A stretch of 20,453 nt of DNA from DASZXJ01 sp035545895 (lineage in GTDB: Bacteria; Planctomycetota; Phycisphaerae; Tepidisphaerales; Tepidisphaeraceae). The stretch spans positions 1 to 20,453 of the forward strand of contig DASZXJ010000155.1 in NCBI GenBank assembly GCA_035545895.1, in the 5' to 3' direction. Below are positions 6,672 through 14,957 of the stretch, piece after piece (position 1 is the stretch's first letter; every line of letters starts with the position of its first letter). Made by a program: the position numbers and the translations under genes. The notes under the pieces are model-generated. The model was not told the DNA's origin and made no database searches. It saw nothing but the letters and a program-made list of their open reading frames with translations.

Positions 6672-8522
6672 ATGTTTGGTTTGCGCCAGAAACTATCGCT
6701 GGGGTTCGGAGGATTGCTGGCCATTCTACTGCTGGTCAGCGCGCTGAGCCTTGTGGTTCTAAACCGATACAGTTCGGCGCTGCAGACGTTTCTCTATGAG
6801 AATTATCGCAGCGTTGATTACGGACAGCAAATAAAGGACTCAGTCGATCAGCTTGATGCAGCAGCGCGCAATGCCATGGCCGGGCGGGTCGGTTCCGATT
6901 CTGCCATCCAGGCGGCGCGCGATTCCCTTGAAGCCAATCTGAAAAATGAAGCCGGCAATATCACGCTTCACCCACGCGAAGATCAGCTTGTGGCCGAGTT
7001 GATTGACACTTGGGATCAGTACAAGCCTGTCTTCGAATCGGTGACAAACCCTTCGACCAACATGACAGACCGCGAGCAGGCGTTCGAGCATCTTCACAAA
7101 TTGTCCGCGAAGGTCAAAGCCAGCGCTGGGGAAGTCATCAAAATCAATCTCGACAACATCATTGTGGGCGACGGGCAAATTCAGCAATCAGCCAACACGG
7201 CGCGAACAATGATGTACGCCATGACAGCAGCGGGGGTGATCTTGGCCGTGCTGTTCATCATGATCCTGGGGCGAACGATGCTCAGGCCGTTACAGAGCCT
7301 GACGAAGTCAGTCAGGGAGATCGAGAAAGGCAATCTGGATCTGGTTGTGCAGGTTCGATCCAAGGACGAGGTTGGACAACTCGCCGAAGCTTTTAATTCA
7401 ATGACGGCCAAACTCCGCGAGTTCCGCAGGACCGATCGCGCCAAGCTCGTCAGGACGCAACGAACAACGCAATTATCCGTTAATAGCCTGCCTGACGGAA
7501 TCGCAATCGTTGGTCCGGATGGAAAAGTTGAACTGGCCAATGATGCAGCGCAAAAACTCTTTGGATTGCGGCCGGATATGCGGCTGTCATCGGTAAACAC
7601 AAAGGCATTGGCAGACCTTTATCGAAAAGCAGTAACCGAGCGCCGTACCATCCAAGCCAGGGGATATGACAGCGCGATCCAGATATTCAACGGACAGGAG
7701 CGGTTCTACCTGCCAACCGCAGTGCCGATCATTGACGAAGAAGGTAACTTGGCCGGCGTAACGCTTGTGCTGGCCGATGTGACCAATCTGCGCAAGTTGG
7801 ATGAAATGAAAAGCGGGATGCTTTCCGTGGTGAGTCACGAACTCAAGACCCCACTGACCAGTATCCGCATGGCAACGCATCTTTTGCTGGAAGAAAAAGT
7901 CGGTTCACTCAATCCCAAGCAGCAGGAGCTGCTTATCGCAGCTCGCGAAGACGCCGATCGTCTTTACCAGATTATTGAAAACCTGCTGGACATGGGCCGC
8001 ATTGAATCGGGTCGAGGTCTGATCGAAACCCGCCGTATGCGCGCTGATGCGTTAATTGCCAAGGCCATCAGCGACGTCAGCGCTGCCTATCGAGATAAGG
8101 GCGTTACACTGGAAAGCGATGTCGCGGATGATACGCCCGACGTGCTGGCCGACCCGGAACGAATCAACCACGTCTTCTCAAACCTGTTAAACAACGCACT
8201 GGCGCACACGCCAGCAGGCGGCCGAGTTCGAGTCAGTGCGGGGACGGATGACACAAACGTGCAATTTGCCGTGGAAGATACCGGTGAAGGCATTCCCAAC
8301 GAACATTTAGGACGAATCTTCGAACGGTTTTACCGGATCCCGTCTCGAAGCGCTCCCGGTGGCGCTGGACTGGGTTTGGCCATTGCAAAGGACATCGTCG
8401 AGGCCCATGGCGGGACGATCTCGGTCCAAAGCGTTATTGGTGATGGAAGCCGCTTTGGCTTTATGCTCCCTTCGGCACACACAAACATGGCAAGCCCCTC
8501 GCCAATGTCAATCCATACATGA
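6672..8522 (+). CDS. Membrane sensor histidine kinase (HAMP-PAS), likely Kdp kinase
   Basis: A 616-residue sensor kinase of KinB-like architecture. TM1 is near residues 10-31, then a ~150-residue extracytoplasmic helical domain, TM2 near 182-200, HAMP (about 201-255), PAS (about 265-375), and HisKA with SVVSHELKTPLTSIR (phosphoacceptor His389). The ATPase domain shows the N box NLLNNALAHT (504-513), VEDTGEGI (534-541) and GGAGLGLAI (563-571). It lacks the KdpD sensing domain and the four-helix KdpD membrane block. It leads the kdp locus with its response-regulator gene 9 nt downstream, so it probably supplies the kinase activity KdpD normally has. The start has GGGAGA five bases upstream. Confidence 0.9.
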   Translation: MFGLRQKLSLGFGGLLAILLLVSALSLVVLNRYSSALQTFLYENYRSVDYGQQIKDSVDQLDAAARNAMAGRVGSDSAIQAARDSLEANLKNEAGNITLHPREDQLVAELIDTWDQYKPVFESVTNPSTNMTDREQAFEHLHKLSAKVKASAGEVIKINLDNIIVGDGQIQQSANTARTMMYAMTAAGVILAVLFIMILGRTMLRPLQSLTKSVREIEKGNLDLVVQVRSKDEVGQLAEAFNSMTAKLREFRRTDRAKLVRTQRTTQLSVNSLPDGIAIVGPDGKVELANDAAQKLFGLRPDMRLSSVNTKALADLYRKAVTERRTIQARGYDSAIQIFNGQERFYLPTAVPIIDEEGNLAGVTLVLADVTNLRKLDEMKSGMLSVVSHELKTPLTSIRMATHLLLEEKVGSLNPKQQELLIAAREDADRLYQIIENLLDMGRIESGRGLIETRRMRADALIAKAISDVSAAYRDKGVTLESDVADDTPDVLADPERINHVFSNLLNNALAHTPAGGRVRVSAGTDDTNVQFAVEDTGEGIPNEHLGRIFERFYRIPSRSAPGGAGLGLAIAKDIVEAHGGTISVQSVIGDGSRFGFMLPSAHTNMASPSPMSIHT

Positions 8523-8531
8523 GGCGGAATC

Positions 8532-9341
8532 ATGACCAGGAAGAATAGTTTATCCTCTGGCATTTCATCCGCGATCGATGGCGCGTCCGTGCTCGTCGTC
8601 GACGATGAAAAGCACATTCGATTGATGCTTCGCACCTTATTGCAAAGTGACGGATGCACAGTCTCCGAAGCTCAAAATGGGCGCGAGGCCTTGGATTTGA
8701 TTCGCAATGTTTCCTTCGACGTAATGATCCTGGATCTGAACATGCCAGTAATGGACGGCATGAGCGTGCTCCGCGAGTTGAAGGAACGGCCCATGATGAA
8801 GCCCCCGCGGACGATCGTGTTGACAGCATATGGCTCAATGGGTGCCGCCGTGCGCGCCACGCGGCTTGGAGCGCTCGACTTTTTGGAAAAGCCAGCCAGC
8901 CCGAATGAGGTGCGCGAAGCGGTGGCGGCAGTTCTTCGCGAGCCCGAGCCCGCGAGCGCCGCGCCGATCGAAGACGATACGGTGGGCGGTTATTCCGCGG
9001 TCATGGCGCGGGTGCGAAGCGCATTGCGCGAATCGGACGTGACTCATGCGGAGTCGCTTCTGATGAAAGCTGCGGATCTCGCGCAGCATGACGCAGCTTA
9101 TTTCAATCTGCTCGGTGTCATTTATGAGTCGCGCCGGCAATGGCGCCTGGCAAGGAAATTCTACGGAAAAGCCATCAGTACCGATGGCAATTACAAATCA
9201 GCTCAACAGAACATGCGCCGGATTTATGAACTGTATGAATTCGGCCGATCGCGAGAACCGGTTGCCCTGGGTGATGAGCCCGAACCGGCGACCGCGCTGG
9301 AGAAACTCCTACACGAGCAGAATCGCCAATCGCGAAAATAA
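8532..9341 (+). CDS. Response regulator with C-terminal TPR-like repeats
   Basis: A 269-residue protein. The receiver domain (about 18-137) is complete: Asp24/Asp25, phosphoacceptor Asp68 in LDLNMPVMDG, Thr98 and Lys120 (FLEKPAS). A Pro/Ala/Glu-rich linker follows, then residues 155-236 look like tetratricopeptide repeats (AAYFNLLGVIYESRRQWRLA, KFYGKAISTDGNYKSA). There is no OmpR-type winged helix, so it is not a conventional KdpE. The TPR tail suggests signalling by protein contact, for example with a partner transcription factor or sigma factor; that is inference. SD GAGGCGG lies upstream of the ATG. The gap from the kinase gene is 9 nt. Confidence 0.88.
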   Translation: MTRKNSLSSGISSAIDGASVLVVDDEKHIRLMLRTLLQSDGCTVSEAQNGREALDLIRNVSFDVMILDLNMPVMDGMSVLRELKERPMMKPPRTIVLTAYGSMGAAVRATRLGALDFLEKPASPNEVREAVAAVLREPEPASAAPIEDDTVGGYSAVMARVRSALRESDVTHAESLLMKAADLAQHDAAYFNLLGVIYESRRQWRLARKFYGKAISTDGNYKSAQQNMRRIYELYEFGRSREPVALGDEPEPATALEKLLHEQNRQSRK

Positions 9342-9404
9342 ACTGTCTGGGACTGGAGCTATTTCACCATCGTTTTAATCCGGCTAACGCCCGGGAGCAA
9401 TTTT

Positions 9405-9488
9405 ATGATGGATCTGATTTTTATCACTGTAACCATCGGATTTTTTGGTCTTTGCATCGCGTACACCTACGCATGCGGAAAGCTTTGA
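9405..9488 (+). CDS. Tiny single-TM peptide upstream of kdpF
   Basis: A 27-codon ORF beginning MMDLIFITVTIGFF and ending CGKL, predicted to be one transmembrane helix. It has a good ribosome-binding site (GGGAG, 7 nt before the ATG) and ends 3 nt before kdpF, so it appears to be a true operon member. From memory, similar small peptides with the pattern MDLxFIxxTxxFFxxxxxYxxxCxxL precede kdpF in other kdp operons and are usually left unannotated. It may be a second small stabilising subunit of the pump, but no function is established to my knowledge. Confidence 0.68.
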   Translation: MMDLIFITVTIGFFGLCIAYTYACGKL

Positions 9489-9491
9489 ACC

Positions 9492-9575
9492 ATGGAAAAC
9501 GTTTTCGTCGGAATCGTGGCGATTGGTTTGATCGTCTACCTGTTTTGGACATTGATTCGGCCTGAGATCTTTTAG
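9492..9575 (+). CDS. kdpF: KdpF, small subunit of the K+-transporting ATPase
   Basis: A 27-residue single-helix peptide starting MENVFVGIVAIGLIVYLFW and ending RPEIF. The C-terminal ALLRPE(R/K)F-type ending after one hydrophobic helix is the KdpF hallmark. KdpF sits in the inner membrane beside KdpA and stabilises the KdpFABC complex. The ATG follows the preceding tiny ORF by 3 nt, and kdpA starts 95 nt downstream. Length and position match KdpF of other bacteria. Confidence 0.88.
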   Translation: MENVFVGIVAIGLIVYLFWTLIRPEIF

Positions 9576-9670
9576 GTCCCAGCGAATGAAGACCGTCCAT
9601 CGACTCTTGACGGAGGAGATGGCGGCGGCATCTGTGCTGAGTGTCTGGATTTGAAAATGAGGCAATGATT

Positions 9671-11434
9671 ATGAACGCTTCTGGATGGATTCAACTTCTT
9701 CTGTTTATTGCCGTGCTGGCGGCCATCACCAAGCCGATGGGGATATATCTCCAGCAAGTGCTTGATCCCAGGCGTGCCGGGCGAAGGCCGTTCTTGGAAC
9801 CCGTGTTCGGCTGGTTCGAACGCCTTTGCTACAAGGTGCTCGGAATTAATTCGGACAAAGAACAAAATTGGAAGGTCTACGGGGTGTGCATGTTGCTATT
9901 CAGTATTGTCGGCATGCTGATGACGTATGCAATTCTTCGTATGCAGAACTCGCTGCCGTTGAACCCGCAGGGACTTTCGGCCGTCGGCGACGCCTTGGCA
10001 TTCAATACCGCCGCGAGCTTCACAACCAATACCAACTGGCAAAGCTACGGCGGCGAATCGACGATGTCGTATCTCAGCCAGATGGTGGCTTTGGCGATAC
10101 ACAATTACACGTCCGCCGCGGTGGGAATCGCCATTGCTGCAGCCCTGATTCGTGGAATTGCCCGTGATCGTTTCAAAACCATCGGCAATTTCTGGGTCGA
10201 TCTGATTCGACTTCACCTTTATCTGCTGATCCCGATTTGCCTGGTCTATGCACTATTCCTGGTCTCGCAGGGAATGATCCAGAATTTCAAGCCTTACACC
10301 GCTGCCACGGTGCTGGATCAATCCGCCGCGGTTTCAACGACGCAGCCGTCTCAACAAAACATCGTGCAGGGGCCAATGGCCTCACAGATTGCCATCAAAA
10401 TGCTCGGCACCAACGGCGGCGGATACGTGAACGCCAACGCTGCGCATCCATTCGAAAATCCAACGCCGCTGAGCAACCTGATTCAGATGCTTTCGATCTT
10501 CTGCATACCCAGCGGCTTGACCTATTACCTGGGCCGGATGGTCAAGAGCCAGGCCCACGGCTGGGCGGTATGGGCGGCGATGTTTGTCATGTTTTTGGGC
10601 GGCGTGCTGTTGTGCTGGAATCAGGAAACAAGCGGCAACCCGCGCCTGGCGGCGATGGGTATTGAAACGTCGCCGGGCCTGATGGAAGGCAAGGAAATCC
10701 GCTTCGGCCCGTTCAATTCGGCCTTGTTTGCAACGGTGACGACCAACGCCTCGTGTGGCGCGGTCAACAGCATGCACGACAGCTTCACGCCCTTGGGCGG
10801 GATGGTGCCGCTGTTCAATATCATGACCGGCGAAGTGATTTTCGGCGGCGTCGGCGCGGGGATGTATGGAATGCTCATCTTCGTCGTCATCGCCATCTTC
10901 ATCGCCGGCCTGATGGTCGGACGCACGCCAGAATATCTGGGAAAAAAGATCGAAGGTTATGACATGAAATGTGCCGTGCTGGCGATTCTTGCCCCAAGCC
11001 TGTGCATCCTCGCATTTACCGCCTGGGCATTGGCGACTGATTGGGGCCTGGCCGGTCTAAACAACAACGGCCCGCATGGATTCAGCGAAATCCTGTATGC
11101 ATATACGTCCGGCGCCGGCAACAACGGCTCGGCGTTTGCCGGCCTAACCTGCACGCCTTCCAACGGTGACCGATATTACAACACAACGCTTGGCCTGGAC
11201 ATGCTGGGCGGCCGGTTTTTGATGATCGTTCCACTGATGGCGCTGGCGGGCCACCTTGCTTCCAAGAAATCGATCCCACAAAGTGCCGGCAGCTTTCCTG
11301 TCGGCGGACCGACCTTTGCCATCCTTCTGATTGGAACCGTCATCCTTGTAGGTGCCTTGACGTTCCTGCCGGCTCTAGCGCTGGGACCGATCGTCGAGCA
11401 TTTCGTGATGCATGGATCTAGCGCGACGTTTTGA
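9671..11434 (+). CDS. kdpA: KdpA, potassium-binding channel-like subunit of the K+ ATPase
   Basis: A 587-residue multi-pass membrane protein, the K+-selective subunit of the high-affinity KdpFABC pump. All four pore-loop repeats are recognisable: TTNTNWQSYGGE (about 118-129), LGTNGGGYVNANAAHPFENP (from 245), TTNASCGAVNSMHDSF (from 357) and TSGAGNNGSAF (from about 479). I chose ATG 9671 because GAGG at 9659-9662 is 8 nt upstream and the product begins MNASGWIQLLLF at the first helix. In-frame ATG 9665 and GTG 9641 are alternatives. It is slightly longer than E. coli KdpA (557). kdpB follows after 31 nt. Confidence 0.96.
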   Translation: MNASGWIQLLLFIAVLAAITKPMGIYLQQVLDPRRAGRRPFLEPVFGWFERLCYKVLGINSDKEQNWKVYGVCMLLFSIVGMLMTYAILRMQNSLPLNPQGLSAVGDALAFNTAASFTTNTNWQSYGGESTMSYLSQMVALAIHNYTSAAVGIAIAAALIRGIARDRFKTIGNFWVDLIRLHLYLLIPICLVYALFLVSQGMIQNFKPYTAATVLDQSAAVSTTQPSQQNIVQGPMASQIAIKMLGTNGGGYVNANAAHPFENPTPLSNLIQMLSIFCIPSGLTYYLGRMVKSQAHGWAVWAAMFVMFLGGVLLCWNQETSGNPRLAAMGIETSPGLMEGKEIRFGPFNSALFATVTTNASCGAVNSMHDSFTPLGGMVPLFNIMTGEVIFGGVGAGMYGMLIFVVIAIFIAGLMVGRTPEYLGKKIEGYDMKCAVLAILAPSLCILAFTAWALATDWGLAGLNNNGPHGFSEILYAYTSGAGNNGSAFAGLTCTPSNGDRYYNTTLGLDMLGGRFLMIVPLMALAGHLASKKSIPQSAGSFPVGGPTFAILLIGTVILVGALTFLPALALGPIVEHFVMHGSSATF

Positions 11435-11465
11435 TTGATATGAACTGAAAGAACCTGAGGAGCAT

Positions 11466-13499
11466 ATGGCTACCAAAGCACGTCCATTATTCGATCCGGA
11501 AATCGTAAAACCCGCGATCATCGAGAGCTTCAAGAAGCTCAATCCGTTTCACATGTGGAAAAACCCGGTGATGTTCGTCACCGAGGTCGGGGCTGTCGTT
11601 ACAACCATCGATCTGTTCTTCACCGCCACAGCCCACGGTTTTGTTTTGCAGATTTCGATTTGGCTGTGGTTTACGGTTGTCTTCGCGAACTTCGCCGAAG
11701 CGATGGCCGAGGGGCGCGGCAAGGCGCAGGCAGATACGTTGCGCAAAAGCCGGACGAAAACCACCGGACACAAGCTCATGCCGGACGGATCGAACAAAGA
11801 TGTCCCCGCGGAATCCCTTCGCAAGGGGGACGTCTTTATTGTCTCCGCCAACGAGGTTATTCCCGCTGACGGCGAGATCATCGAAGGGGCGGCGAGCGTC
11901 AACGAATCTGCCATAACGGGAGAATCGGCGCCGGTGATTCGCGAAGCCGGTGGTGATCGATCGGCCGTCACCGGTGGCACGACCGTCCTCTCGGACCAGA
12001 TCAAGGTTCGAGTCACGGCCGACCCTGGCGAAAGCTTCATGGATCGGATGATTGGCCTGATCGAAGGCGCAAAACGTCAGAAGACGCCCAATGAAATTGC
12101 CTTGTCAATCCTTCTCAGCGCGCTGACCATCATCTTCATGGTCGTCTGCATCACGCTCAAACCATTCGCCCAATACTCCGGCCCCGAGGTGGATGCGGCC
12201 GTTACCGTCACGGTACTGGTCTCTCTGTTGGTATGTCTGATTCCCACGACAATAGGCGGGCTGCTCTCTGCAATTGGTATTGCAGGCATTGACCGTATGG
12301 TGCAGCACAATGTCCTGGCCATGAGCGGCAAGGCAGTTGAAGCGGCGGGGGATGTCGATGTGCTGCTGCTGGATAAAACCGGCACGATCACCATGGGCAA
12401 CCGCCAGGCGGTGGAATTCATTCCCGCTCCGGGCATCTCGGTCGAGGAATTGGCCGATGCCGCGCAGCTTTCATCATTGGCGGATGAGACACCCGAGGGT
12501 CGCAGCATCGTGGTGCTCGCTAAGGAAAAATATGGCATCCGCGGCCGCGAAATTCACGAACTGCCCCACGCCGAATTCGTGCCCTTCACCGCCCAGACAC
12601 GCATGAGCGGTGTGAACCTGAATGGCGACCAGATTCGCAAAGGCGCCGCGGAATCAATCATGCGCTACGTCGGATCATCTTTTGCCAAGGAAGTTGAAAT
12701 GACCGTGGCAAAGATTTCCGGCGCAGGCGGCACACCGCTGGTCGTTGCAGCAAAGCAGAAGGTGCTCGGTGTCGTGCAACTCAAGGACATCGTCAAAGGC
12801 GGCTTGCCCGACCGGTTCCAGCGTTTCCGCGCGATGGGGATCAAAACGGTGATGATCACCGGCGACAATCCGTTGACCGCCGCGTCCATTGCTGCCGAGG
12901 CGGGCGTGGACGATTTTCTTGCCCAGGCCACACCCGGAGACAAACTGGCGCTGCTCCGCAAGGAACAGGCGGCCGGTCACCTGGTGGCCATGACGGGTGA
13001 CGGCACCAATGATGCGCCCGCATTGGCGCAGGCGGACGTCGGCGTCGCCATGAATACCGGTACGCAGGCCGCCAAGGAGGCGGGCAATATGGTCGATCTG
13101 GACAGCAATCCCACCAAGCTGATCGAAGTCGTCGAGATCGGAAAACAGCTTCTGATGACTCGCGGCGCGCTGACAACCTTCAGCATCGCCAATGACGTGG
13201 CGAAATACTTCGCCATCATTCCGGCTATGCTTGTCGGCGCGTTTCCGCAAATTTCGCCATTAAATATCATGAAATTGGGCACGCCCAACAGCGCGATCCT
13301 CAGCGCGGTGATCTTCAATGCCGTCATCATCATCCTGCTGATTCCATTGGCGTTACGCGGCGTGAAGTTCCGTCCTGCACCGGCGGTGGAAATCCTCCGG
13401 CGTAATCTGCTGATCTATGGTCTGGGCGGGATCATCGCGCCTTTCCCGGGAATCAAGCTGATCGATCTGCTGGTGCACAACCTGCTCCATCTTGCGTGA
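11466..13499 (+). CDS. kdpB: KdpB, P-type ATPase catalytic subunit
   Basis: A 677-residue P-type ATPase that hydrolyses ATP to drive K+ uptake by KdpFABC, close to the E. coli length of 682. The actuator motif TGES is at 151-154; its Ser154 corresponds to the inhibitory phosphoserine of E. coli KdpB (Ser162), so that control could be conserved. The phosphorylation motif DKTGTIT starts at Asp303, and the hinge motif MTGDGTNDAPALAQADVGVA is intact. Membrane helices lie near 34-75, 210-270 and the C-terminus. TGAGGAG upstream of the ATG is a strong ribosome-binding site. No key residue is missing. Confidence 0.97.
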   Translation: MATKARPLFDPEIVKPAIIESFKKLNPFHMWKNPVMFVTEVGAVVTTIDLFFTATAHGFVLQISIWLWFTVVFANFAEAMAEGRGKAQADTLRKSRTKTTGHKLMPDGSNKDVPAESLRKGDVFIVSANEVIPADGEIIEGAASVNESAITGESAPVIREAGGDRSAVTGGTTVLSDQIKVRVTADPGESFMDRMIGLIEGAKRQKTPNEIALSILLSALTIIFMVVCITLKPFAQYSGPEVDAAVTVTVLVSLLVCLIPTTIGGLLSAIGIAGIDRMVQHNVLAMSGKAVEAAGDVDVLLLDKTGTITMGNRQAVEFIPAPGISVEELADAAQLSSLADETPEGRSIVVLAKEKYGIRGREIHELPHAEFVPFTAQTRMSGVNLNGDQIRKGAAESIMRYVGSSFAKEVEMTVAKISGAGGTPLVVAAKQKVLGVVQLKDIVKGGLPDRFQRFRAMGIKTVMITGDNPLTAASIAAEAGVDDFLAQATPGDKLALLRKEQAAGHLVAMTGDGTNDAPALAQADVGVAMNTGTQAAKEAGNMVDLDSNPTKLIEVVEIGKQLLMTRGALTTFSIANDVAKYFAIIPAMLVGAFPQISPLNIMKLGTPNSAILSAVIFNAVIIILLIPLALRGVKFRPAPAVEILRRNLLIYGLGGIIAPFPGIKLIDLLVHNLLHLA

Positions 13500-13517
13500 A
13501 CAAAGAAAGAGAATGTC

Positions 13518-14426
13518 ATGAAAACGAACGATGCATTTGCAGAATCACGCAGTCACGACGGCCGCGAAAGCGGCGGATCGTGGCTGGGACACATCTGGGC
13601 TTCCATCGCGGCCATGATTGTCCTGACGATCATTTGCTGCGGAGTTTATCCGGTCCTGGTCTGGGGAATTGCTCAGGCGGTTTTTCCCAACCAGGCGAAT
13701 GGTTCGCTGGTCAAAAAGGACGGAACGTACACCACGAAGGACGAGGAGGCTGTCGGGTCGGCATTGCTGGGGCAAAACTTCTCGGCGCCCCAGTATTTCC
13801 ACCCGCGGCCTTCCTCGGCCGGTGCGGGTTATGACGCCGCCAATTCCAGCGGATCCAACCTCGGCCCGCTGAGCGACAAACTGCTTAATGGCCTGACCAA
13901 TCCTCCCACCACCGCGCCAACAACCCAGCCGGAAACGCTGGCATTCGACGGCGTGCGCCTACGGACAATTCACTACGCCCTGGATAACGGGATCACATTC
14001 AAACTCTATTCCGAGCGTGCTGATGGAACCGGAGATCGCACTGAAGTGCCCTTGTCAAAGTTTCATGATGCGCAGGGAAATTTGAACGACATCGCACTGG
14101 TCGATGCGTTTCCTCATGCGTCCGATACGCCGGACCGATCGGTTGTGATCGCTGCGGATTTTTCCGTTCCCATTCCAGCCGATGCGGTGACGGCTTCCGG
14201 CTCAGGACTGGACCCTCACATCAGCCCGGCCAATGCGAAGCTTCAACAAGCACGCATCGCCAAGGCGCGAAATATCCCCGAAGACGCCGTGGCCCAGATG
14301 ATCGACGCTCATACCAATGGTCCCGATTGGGGAATTCTGGGCGATCCCGGAGTCAATGTTCTGATGCTGAATCTCAGCTTGGATGCCAAATATCCAGTGA
14401 TGCCATCGACTCAGCCAGCAAAATAA
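13518..14426 (+). CDS. kdpC: KdpC with a large internal insertion
   Basis: A 302-residue KdpC, the single-TM subunit that joins KdpA and KdpB and stimulates ATP binding. The family usually has about 190 residues. The N-terminal helix (about 27-50), GSALLGQNFSAPQYFHPRPS, SGSNLGPLSDKL, TASGSGLDPHISPANAKLQQ and DWGILGDPGVNVLMLN are all conserved. Between SNLGP and TASGSGLDPHIS, about 95 residues (roughly 123-217) are inserted, starting with a Pro/Thr linker (PPTTAPTTQPET) and containing a beta-like stretch. The tail ends PSTQPAK. The insert replaces the usual ~20-residue connector and would face outside the membrane. The gap from kdpB is 18 nt. Confidence 0.93.
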   Translation: MKTNDAFAESRSHDGRESGGSWLGHIWASIAAMIVLTIICCGVYPVLVWGIAQAVFPNQANGSLVKKDGTYTTKDEEAVGSALLGQNFSAPQYFHPRPSSAGAGYDAANSSGSNLGPLSDKLLNGLTNPPTTAPTTQPETLAFDGVRLRTIHYALDNGITFKLYSERADGTGDRTEVPLSKFHDAQGNLNDIALVDAFPHASDTPDRSVVIAADFSVPIPADAVTASGSGLDPHISPANAKLQQARIAKARNIPEDAVAQMIDAHTNGPDWGILGDPGVNVLMLNLSLDAKYPVMPSTQPAK

Positions 14427-14453
14427 CGATGTCATCAGTATTGGAGGTGCACC

Positions 14454-14858
14454 ATGTGGTTGCTATCGGCACTTATCGTTTCAAAGACAATGATGCCCGC
14501 CCATAAAGCACAATTGGATTGCGTGATGCTTTTCGGCTTTCTATCCGCGTTTGCCACCCTGGCATGTTTGGGACATGTGCGTAAATATCGCGGCGCCAGG
14601 CTGCTGTTCTCGCTTTGCCTGGCATGCCAAGCCATTTATGGGTTTGAAAGGGGGGCGTGGCCGCTCGGTGTGGTGGCTGTGGTTTGCTCCACTTTCACCG
14701 CGCACTGGTGGTGGAAAGACGCGCCAAGACATCGCGATTCTCTGAATTTGTTGCGGAACGCGGGCGACCGGAATGATTCGTCGAATATACCGCAGATGCA
14801 GGTCAATCGGGTGTTGCGCTTCATCCCGGATGATCATCATCCGGCGGAGAATAATTGA
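14454..14858 (+). CDS. Small membrane protein of the kdp operon
   Basis: A 134-residue protein with about three hydrophobic segments (residues 22-40, 48-65 and 68-85: FGFLSAFATLACLGHV, LLFSLCLACQAIYGF, PLGVVAVVCSTFTAHWWW) followed by a polar tail of about 50 residues with HPAENN at the end. The start has a near-perfect GGAGGTG (14443-14449) upstream. It lies 27 nt after kdpC and 99 nt before the KdpD-like gene on the same strand, so it is probably cotranscribed. I do not recognise a named family. It could be an accessory or sensing component of the Kdp system. Confidence 0.72.
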   Translation: MWLLSALIVSKTMMPAHKAQLDCVMLFGFLSAFATLACLGHVRKYRGARLLFSLCLACQAIYGFERGAWPLGVVAVVCSTFTAHWWWKDAPRHRDSLNLLRNAGDRNDSSNIPQMQVNRVLRFIPDDHHPAENN

Positions 14859-14957
14859 GAAACATGGGCCGTTTGGATTAGTCGAACGCGTTTGGACTTG
14901 CATCGCTATAAGACGTTGGCAACAAGCACGCCGAGTCGCGCGTTAGATGAATGAATC

